From the NCBI GenBank assembly GCA_947652115.1, contig OX393561.1, forward strand, positions 4,910,031-4,974,030: 64,000 nt of DNA. Direction: 5' to 3'. Positions within the stretch are counted from its first letter, which is position 1. Every line of letters starts with the position of its first letter. Position numbers and translations under genes: made by a program. Source of the stretch: Blastomussa wellsi. Lineage: Eukaryota; Cnidaria; Anthozoa; Scleractinia; Plerogyridae. Positions 57,029 through 64,000 of the stretch are shown here, one piece after another. Below the pieces are notes generated by a model. It was not told the DNA's origin. It made no database searches and saw only the letters and a list, made by a program, of their open reading frames with translations.

Positions 57029-57828
57029 GTTATTATTATTATTATTCAAGTTTTTGCGTTACTGGGGACGTCATTCATTTTGTGTTTTACACAATGCAAA
57101 ACTTGTAAATCTCTGAGGCGAAATAAGATATAACAAAAAAGAAAATATCATTCGTCTTCATTCTTTAAGACTTTCAAATTAGGTTTAATTTATTGTTTAC
57201 TTCATATGCATTAATTTTACAAAATATTTCAAACGTGACATTTAATTTGTGCCTCATAAAGCTTTGGTTGTTATTATTAACAGCTATGCTATCATTATAA
57301 GTTACAAATCTTCAAAATTGGAGCGAGCCTCAAATCCCCGGCTCTGAAAAGGGTTAAAACATCATTGTTCTCGTGGCCTTTGAACTATTCACTACAAACC
57401 TTAGGGTGTTGCTGTTTTCTGCCTTTTTTAGCATAGCGGCCATGTTGGTTTTAATTAGAACAGTTATTTATTTCGTTCATCTTACAGCAGGGTACCTTTC
57501 CAAGAGGACAAAAGCCAACTTGTGTAAAAGGCATCCTTTACGTATTCCACTGTCAAAACTTTACGGGAAAGACATCATTACCCCTACCAGTTTTGAAGGC
57601 TTTCGATGCAGTGGCGAGTGTCCATTTCCCATCGCGAAACACTTGAACACCACGAACCACGCCGTTATACAGAAACACATGAGTGAGGTTTTCAGGGGTA
57701 AATGGCCATCGCCTTGCTGTGTGCCTACGAAGTTGAAACCCGTGGCCGTCTTATGGGTTGATAAAAACAACAAAGTCCATCATGAGAGGATACAAAATAT
57801 GATTGTAGAAGGCTGTGGATGCCGCTAA
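55479..57828 (+). CDS. Short secreted TGF-beta/BMP-type ligand, gene G
   Basis: Exons 55479-55635 and 57488-57828 are joined in phase 1 (donor GTGAAG/GTTTGG, acceptor CATCTTACAG) for 165 residues. The start is the ATG in the shared ATAAAGATGTTT context rather than upstream ATGs at 55437/55449. Residues 1-18 are the signal peptide. The pro-region of about 40 residues is acidic with no recognisable prodomain motif. SKRTK at 57-61 is a dibasic but not R-X-X-R site before C65. The domain C65-R165 has seven cysteines, FRCSGECPFPIAKHL, the sequon NTTNHAV, PCCVPTKL and EGCGCR. Sequence upstream of the acceptor stays open in the exon frame for 38 codons, but the splice pattern argues against its use. 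The intron contains two long TTA microsatellites. Confidence 0.9.
56329..56416. repeat. (TTA)n microsatellite
   Basis: A pure ATT/TTA run of about 85 bases in the intron of gene G. Confidence 0.97.
56931..57046. repeat. (TTA)n microsatellite, second tract
   Basis: About 115 bases of TTA repeats with two interruptions, in the same intron. Confidence 0.97.
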
Positions 57829-57986
57829 GCCAATTATCATGTACAAGCATTTCTTTTTATTGATGTAATTAATGTTTGATTACGTTTAGCATCGATGTGA
57901 CTTTTCAATTATAGTCATATTGTCAAAATTATACAAATAGATGTAGAATGCTGTTGTCTTTCTATCATTGCTTGTACTCACTAATT

Positions 57987-57992
57987 AATAAA
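57987..57992 (+). terminator. Poly(A) signal of gene G
   Basis: AATAAA lies 159 bases after the stop codon. Confidence 0.45.
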
Positions 57993-58029
57993 ATTAATCT
58001 TTCACTCCGATACCTTATTAATCTGCTGG

Positions 58030-58250
58030 TTGGTTCGAGCCTGGAGGCCATGATCAGGGCGGAACTTTGCCTGGTTTATGTACCATTAAGCGACTGAGAG
58101 TATTTGTGCTCCCCCGGATGGGATGCTAGACCTTTGCAGGGCATTGAATTACCCGACATGCGTAAAATAGACACTGTGAGAGAGAACACAGCATAGTGCC
58201 ACTGTCCGGACTCAAAAGGGGACCAGTCCCGCCAGCTAACCAATAGCCCA
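58030..58250 (-). repeat. SINE body, reverse orientation
   Basis: On the minus strand it shares the pattern of the body at 62800-62950: a TACTCTCAGTCGCTTAATGG-like region and a counterpart of CATCCCATCCAGGGGGGAG (here CCCCCGGATGGGATGCTAG on the plus strand). The head is not clear. Confidence 0.5.
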
Positions 58251-58674
58251 CCTGCTTTTATATGTGCAAATTTCTCCTAGGGCTAACATCCAAAGTTCCT
58301 TCAACCGTCCATGGGGTTCCCGTTATATTCTCGTTCTTGTTTCTTGAATATTCAAAAAGGTTTCCATTTATGGTGCCGGACAAATCCTGTCCGGGTAGGA
58401 AAAAGCTGGACCAATCAAATAGAGAGGGGTTCGCCAATCCGATTCAAGGACTTCTTATTTCCGACCGATGAGATGCTTGGGAAAAATATAAATTTATTCA
58501 TTGTAGGGTTTGTAAGAAATGACTTTTTATCGGGTTCTGCAACGTACATGTAAGTCTCATAAGGCCTCACTCACCAAAAAGTGTAACGTTAGCTTTGTCC
58601 ATCGGCACTTCAACTTCTGTCATTCAATGGGAAGCACCAAATTTCTGCTTCTGCTCTCTTCTATTTAAGATGGT

Positions 58675-58745
58675 AAAGCAACTTCTGCTCACCATCAAAA
58701 ATTCATTAGGAATGCGCCTAACAGCAGGAATCGAAGGCGTTGATT
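58675..58745 (+). promoter_or_regulatory. Relic of an array promoter without TATA box
   Basis: ACTTCTGCTCACCATCAAAA then ATTCATTAGG, followed closely by CCTAACAGCAGGAATCGAAG. The blocks flanking the TATA position and the leader end are recognisable. The TATA box itself is lost, the leader is shortened, and the donor GTAAGT is replaced by GAAGGC. Confidence 0.4.
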
Positions 58746-59465
58746 GATCTTGTTTATGTCAACCTTTCCATTTAACAGTTTAAATTTAATTTGCGAACAT
58801 TACCTGAATGAAGTCTTTAAAGCACTGCTTTTTACTTTTGAGGACAATTTTACAGAACGTTTTGCTTGCATTAGCCAAGCAACAGGACTTTATTACACTA
58901 GATTCGTTTTTATTGCCTTTCTGAGATTCTTTAAGCCTTCACTTCTTTTACTTATATTTATTTATTTTTATCGATAGGCGCAGAAAATAAGAGAAACAAT
59001 TTCCCGAAAATTTGATTTGCAAAATAATAAACATGATCATGAATATTAAGAGAACTCCAAATGAAAATTTATTTAAACAACCAATTCTTATCAATTGATG
59101 AAACACCCGTTCTCTTTTCGTATATGGTGACTTCGGCTACCAATTTTCGATCATTTGAGAGAAGGTTACAGTTGTATTTCCTCCAATGCATTAAAATAAT
59201 TGTTTTATTCCATAAGTTTTTGAAATTGTGAGTCGCGGATGGATGAGATTTGTGTTAGTAAACTTGTGAATAATCAGTCAGTACAAAAATAACAGAGAGG
59301 AGAACGGCCTATCCACCTTGTTATAAAAAAAGTTTCCACAACTTGTCAAGATCCAAAAGAATGTGAAGTGTTCCATCAACACATCTCTCTCGACGATTTG
59401 TGTCGTCTTACTTTGAATTGGCGTTTTCACAGGTAAAGCAGGTTGAAACATTAGTTAGCGAAAAA

Positions 59466-59586
59466 AGTTCTGCTAGCTATGAAAAATTGATTAATGGCTA
59501 AAGCGCTTAATTTATGATGACATTCAGTAAGTTTATCCTCTTCATCAGATGTCTAACGTCTTCCTAACAGTCAACAGCTAGGAATA
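59466..59586 (+). promoter_or_regulatory. Promoter and noncoding first exon of ligand gene H
   Basis: GTTCTGCTAGC, a weak TATA-like TATGAAAAA at 59478-59486, and a leader exon containing CTAACAGTCAACAGCTAGGA that ends before GTAAGTATA at 59587. The TATA box is the weakest of the complete promoters. Confidence 0.5.
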
Positions 59587-60190
59587 GTAAGTATAGATGA
59601 ATCGCTTTATCGTGTTTAATTTTTCGACCGTAGACCATTAAAGACTTTTTCTTCTCGTTATACTTAATGAGAATAGCGACGTACTACATTTTTTTTAACT
59701 CTTATCGGTTTATTCAAAATCTAAGTGGTTATTTTAACTTATTGGACTATTGTGTGCTACAATTGTTTTGATTGAGTATTAATACTAATATGTCAGAAAA
59801 GATTGATCGCACGAAAAGAGGAATTTCATATGACCCTGAGTGGAACTGTATAGTAAATTAGGATTCATGAATTACGGCTATTGCTCAATTGTTGATGCAT
59901 GCTGATGCATGCATTTTTTTAATTAACGTTTTTCCTTCAGTGCCGTTAGCCCGTTACATACTCGAACCGTGAACACTTGACATTTATTTTTACTTTTTTT
60001 CTACCATTATCCAATGTTAGCCATTCATATAAACAGAAGAATTAGCTTTTTTAGGTACTGAAAACACTCAAGAGCTAGATTTTTTTTGTCAAGATAATCA
60101 TAACAAAAAGATATAAAAATAAATGTCAAGTGTTCACGGTTTGAGTGTCCGCACTGTAAGAACAGGTCACAGTCTTTCGCATCTCATGTG

Positions 60191-60908
60191 TTAAGGTGGC
60201 TCGATCGGATTTTTGAGTGACGATACCTTTCAACTTTCAGCAGCTAGTGTACCGCCAAAGAGTATCTGACAGAAAATCGATTGCTCCAGGTGCACTAGAG
60301 AAAGATCAAAGTTTCAGATGAAGTTAATTTTATCGCGATCGGAGTTACCATAGCAACGTAGTGACGTTATGCCCCACTTTACTCGAGACCGAATAACCTG
60401 TCATCAAGGGATAATTTTGGAAAACCCTTCCTGGATCTTTAACCTGGCATACTTTTCTTGAGGTCTGCCAAATTTTAAAAATTGTTATGAGAGCGATTTC
60501 GAGAAAATTTATGGCGAAGTTTTAAGGTGTTAAAATACAACAAAATCGTATTACTTCCTGAATGTTATTAAAAAGTTTGTTCACTAGGCCTGATGTAAGA
60601 TGACTTTGGTCTGAAATAAATTGAATAGCATCCAATTACGTTTGGGGAAAATCTTAGAAAAATCGTTTTATTCGATTTCTGCTTGAACACTCGCTTGAAT
60701 ATGAACTGGAGTGGAGTATTATTTTGCATTTTCGTCAAAAATTGACCCTACATTTATTAAAATGGTCGCTATTTAAAAAGCGGTTGATAGTTTTTTTCAA
60801 AAATTATTCATCAGGTAGATTAACCAATATTTAATATAATCCCCGAGTTTCAACTTCATTGAAACATTCTAAGGCTGTAAATTTGTAGCCTCAACTTTGG
60901 TAAACATT
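60191..60908 (+). repeat. Long direct repeat, copy 1
   Basis: About 718 bases starting TTAAGGTGGCTCGATCGGAT and ending near CAACTTTGGTAAACATT; collinear with 61401-62113. No coding region. It lies in the leader intron of gene H. Confidence 0.85.
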
Positions 60909-61400
60909 CCGCTTATTTTCCGGCTAGTCGCTTGTGGTTCTAATTATACCTTTCCATTGTCTTGTATCTCCGAGCAACTGTACATTTCAATGCGTCGTGA
61001 ATTCATATATCGTTACATGAATTAATAAGGCACTTTAAATTTTGGGGTAATTATATTGTAAGTAGAGGTTTGTACGCAATGAGCAATTTATAATTATATC
61101 ATTTTTGCTCAAATGATGTAAGGATATTATTTATATCATTTTGTTTCAGAATAAAGGTTTTGCTTCAGCCTTGTTTGGATTGCTGTCATAACATATTTCT
61201 TTATGTAAATTGAATAATATCTGACATAAAGTATATCGTTATCGTGTACATCTTTCAGGCCACGTCGAGCCCTTCTAGTTGCTTTCTTCTTACGTCTAAA
61301 TTAGCATTTCTCTATCAATTTGGTAAATGAAAATCAACCAGAAAAGTTTTTTTTCAATCTCTATAAGATTTATATCAACGTTGTGAATGAAACGGTTGCC

Positions 61401-62113
61401 TTAAGGTGGCTCGATCGGATTGACGATACCTTTCAACTTTTAGCAGCTAGCGTACTGCCAAAGAGTATCTGACAGAAAATCGATTGCTCCAAGTGCACTG
61501 GAGAAAGATCAAAGTTTCAGATTAAAGAGGTTTCAGCGTAATCGGAGTTACCATAGCAACGTTGTGACGTCATGCTCCACTTTACTCCAGACCGAATAAC
61601 TTGTCATCAAGAGCAAATTTTGGAAAACCCTTCCTGGATCTTTGACCTCACATACTTTTCTTGAGGTCTGCCAAATTTTAAGAATTTTTATAAGAGCGAT
61701 TTCGAGAAAATTTATGGCGAAGTTTTAAGGTGTTAAAATACAACAAAATCGTATTAGTTCCTGGATGCTATTAAAATGTTTGTTCACCAGGCCTCATGTC
61801 GGATGACTTTGGTCTGAAATAAACTGAATAGCATCCAATTACATTTGGTGAAAATCTTAGCAAAATCGTTCCATTCGATTTCTGAAAACACTGACTTGAA
61901 TATCAACAAGAGTGAAGTGTTATTTTGCGTTTTCGTCAAAATTGACCCTATATTTATTAAAATAAAATGGTCACTATTTAAAAAGCGGTAGATAAATTTT
62001 TCTCAAAATTATTCTTCAGGTAGATTAACCAATATTTGATATAATCGCGGAGTTTAAACTTCATTGAAACATTCTAAGGCTGTCAATTTGTAGCCACAAC
62101 TTTGGTAAACATT
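61401..62113 (+). repeat. Long direct repeat, copy 2
   Basis: About 713 bases with the same start and end as 60191-60908 and scattered substitutions and small indels. Both begin with TTAA, but no terminal inverted repeat is apparent. The copies are 490 bases apart in the same orientation. Confidence 0.85.
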
Positions 62114-62310
62114 GTGCGAAATAACCTTAAGAAATGGGGTGGGGGAGGGGACGATGCCAGTGTAGTTGGTGTTCACGGTTTTCTCGTCATTGGGAATCAG
62201 CAGGCTTAGATGGAATTGAGACATGTTGTCAATCCTGTCTATCTTTGCTTCTAAGCCATTTAATTTAGTCATTGACTGATTGCTTTTCCTTATTTACACT
62301 TAGACTAAGG

Positions 62311-62362
62311 ATGTTTACAGCTCTGTTATGGTGTTTGTTCTCTGTTACAACTATATGCCTTG
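62311..62362 (+). CDS. Signal-peptide exon of ligand gene H (incomplete in window)
   Basis: ATG in the context CTAAGGATGTTTACAG opens an 18-residue signal peptide (MFTALLWCLFSVTTICLG). It ends in phase 1 at a perfect donor G/GTAAGT (62362/62363). The other members continue for a further 19-71 codons before their donor, so this exon encodes the signal peptide only. No ligand exon with seven cysteines follows before 64000. Either the gene continues beyond the window with extra exons or it has lost its ligand exon. Confidence 0.65.
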
Positions 62363-64000
62363 GTAAGTAAACGGCTGGAGTAAAATAATAAACTGGAAAA
62401 AGGCACCCTGTAAAATAATCGACTGACAACATGAATATTCTATATCAAAAGACAAGTCAATAAATCGGAAAACAAAATGCCTTAGAACATCTTAAAGGAA
62501 AATCAAGGTTTATCAATCGTGACACAATAAACGAGAAATGATATTGCAGAGATGTGATTTGTAATTATCGCATATCCATAACAGATCGCTTGGAAGAGGA
62601 AGTCACGTTATCTATTGACTGACTGTCGGCAAAGCGTGAATTCCTGTACCAACTACCAAAGCAATTTAATTGTCTATTTAAAGTTGACTTCCAGTCCGTA
62701 GTGCACAATCTCTGTGGAGGCTCAGTGGCCTAATGTTTAGTGCGCTGTACTCCGAATTGGACAGTCCGGATTCGAGTCCTGACTGGGACACTGCGTTACG
62801 TTCTTTACAATTAGCAAGACACTTTACTCTCACAGTGCCTCTCTTCAGCCAGGTGTATAAATGAGTACCGGCGAATTTACTGCCGGGGTAACCCTGCGAT
62901 TGACTAGCATCCCATCCAGGGGGGAGTAGAAATACTCTCAGTCTATTCAGCTGATTTCCCTTTTTGTAAACGGTCTGTGCCATTTTTAACCGTCGATGTC
63001 ATAATTGGTAACCAACCTTTTCGATTCTGGTCATTGACGTACAATTATTCTTTCTTATTTGTGAGAAAAAAATTCGATGATAGCCAAAAGTGTCGCTAAA
63101 ATGGCATCGACCGTTTGCGAAAGGTAAACGTGCGCCGCTTCATGCTAAGGAAACCGGGATTAGCTCGGGCCTGATGGGCCACTAGGCTCGTATGCAGACT
63201 AATAATGAAGAAGGTAAGTAAGAAAAGAGTACGTTTTGTCCGTGATTTTCATTTTGGATTGTTTACATTCCTTCCTGTGTTACTCACATGAACATTGCAG
63301 GCGAAGATTGCGCAGTGCGGACTGGAAAACATATTTACGGACATTTTTCGGCTATTTTTGTGGTACGGCACCAAGACAACGACGGAAGTAGCTTCTCTCG
63401 TACAGAAAATGTCCACTAGAACATCAAGAGGAAATTATGAAGTAAATTATTGAAAGAACTGGGAACCATAATTACTTTTTTTACTACTTTTTCCGGCTCC
63501 CGAATCCAGTTCGAATAAGAAAATTCTTGAACGGCGCAGAGTGTACAGTAAGCCAATCGGATTCAAGGATTTGGGTTTCCAGAGGTAAGAAAAAGTGCGT
63601 GATGCCGGAAGACTGATATATTAATGGTTTTGTTGAATGCCGAAAACATCGTCGCGTGTATCCAATCTTCTTCCAACCTTACAATCGACCGCTAGCATAT
63701 ATCTGGCATGTGCCTGGTCAATAAACGGTCCAATGAACAGCCACTGGGTTATGCTAAGACCCGCTAATACAAAGATAATGAAATATAGTTTGAAGCGCTG
63801 AAAACACCGCGCAACAAGTCTATATCGTCTTGATCCTGTGTCGTTCAGTTCCTCGCTGTTTAAAACGAAAACGTACGCAACTAGCGCTCTAATGTAACCT
63901 CTCCGGCTCCACAAAACCGCCTGTTATGCACGCTGTCATGTATTTATCAGTCCCTCCTGTGATTTTAATGAAAGCAAGCATAACGCCGTTTTTTTGTGCT
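62363..64000. other. Downstream sequence of gene H, mostly noncoding
   Basis: Contains a SINE at about 62700-62960 and the inverted counterpart of the gene C intron repeat at about 62970-63140. A minus-strand open frame at 63621-63914 (97 codons) includes a hydrophobic stretch (LYFIIFVLAGLSITQWLFIG), but it has no family resemblance that I can name. Confidence 0.4.
62700..62960 (+). repeat. tRNA-derived SINE
   Basis: The tRNA-like head has GGCTCAGTGGCCTAATG and GTCCGGATTCGAGTCCTGAC (A and B boxes). It is followed by a body with GACACTTTACTCTCACAGTG, GTGTATAAATGAGTACCGGC and CATCCCATCCAGGGGGGAG, a body shared by dispersed SINEs of aquatic animals. Confidence 0.65.

Noticed and set aside
54963..57046. 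Long open frames inside trinucleotide microsatellites (poly-Asp/Asn, poly-Ile)
   Set aside because: Triplet repeats stay open in all frames; these are not genes.
57373..57487. Unspliced start for gene G upstream of the ligand exon, giving a hydrophobic N-terminus
   Set aside because: It is open by chance. The CATCTTACAG acceptor, the phase-1 pattern and the separate signal exon at 55479 match all other members.
1554..57828. Venom-type peptides, suggested by the conserved signal peptide and short precursors
   Set aside because: The seven-cysteine spacing, CC pair and CGC terminus are those of TGF-beta family ligands, not of known cnidarian toxins.
63621..63914. 97-codon minus-strand frame with a hydrophobic stretch
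   Set aside because: No family resemblance, no splice or promoter context; kept only as a remark in the end-of-window entry.
1..64000. CRISPR arrays, bacterial operons or rRNA genes
   Set aside because: None seen; spliced genes, retroelements and poly(A) signals show that the window is eukaryotic nuclear DNA.

Overview
The window is eukaryotic and most likely from a hexacorallian cnidarian, probably a stony coral. This rests on intron-containing genes with GT/AG splice sites, a TATA and poly(A)-signal gene structure, and a dense mix of Ty3/gypsy, Penelope-like, LINE, tRNA-derived SINE and fold-back elements. It also holds an endogenous virus-like capsid and packaging gene module of a kind that is multicopy in cnidarian genomes. 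The species assignment is inference; no ribosomal or mitochondrial marker is present.

The host content is one tandem, same-strand array of very short secreted TGF-beta/BMP-type ligand genes. I call them A to H in this annotation: A (1554-2474), C (6541-9299), B (18493-19701, broken), D (23938-24198, broken, ligand exon lost), E (43537-44506), F (48158-50769), G (55479-57828) and H (62311 onward, incomplete). Each gene has the same plan. A TATA-type promoter sits over a short noncoding exon ending at a GTAAGTAT donor. A small exon encodes a conserved signal peptide (MF.ALLWC.FFG.TIC.G type) plus a tiny pro-region. A phase-1 intron follows, then a last exon with the complete seven-cysteine cystine-knot domain. 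Predicted precursors are only 150-203 residues, whereas TGF-beta family precursors are usually about 300-500 because of a large prodomain. In C and F the remaining pro-region looks like the first 'straitjacket' helix of a normal prodomain; in E almost nothing remains.

Layout: 115 to about 4945 and 17055 to about 22335 are two copies of one duplicated block (A plus the front of C; B plus the front of D). The match resumes at the signal exons of C and D (6415-6880 and 23780-24270). An intact Ty3/gypsy element with identical LTRs (9802-14441) sits inside a LINE remnant. 16390-17055 is a LINE fragment split by a small inverted-repeat element. 22336-23777 is a Penelope-like element with a 200-base assembly gap. 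25191-33316 is a decayed viral structural module carrying a capsid-like gene, a packaging ATPase and several membrane proteins, with no polymerase or integrase. 33.6-34.5 kb is a LINE ORF1-like remnant. 35445-39819 is a second gypsy element with a frameshift in its reverse transcriptase, itself inserted into a small inverted-repeat element.

The right third (42-64 kb) is the better preserved part of the array, with genes E, F, G and H and with SINEs, fold-back elements, microsatellites and two long direct repeats in introns and spacers. The array appears to evolve by birth and death: block duplications, pseudogenes B and D, orphan promoter relics near 47.5 and 58.7 kb, and a duplicated 3' flank (34570-35270 and 51320-52160) that suggests a further lost F-like gene.
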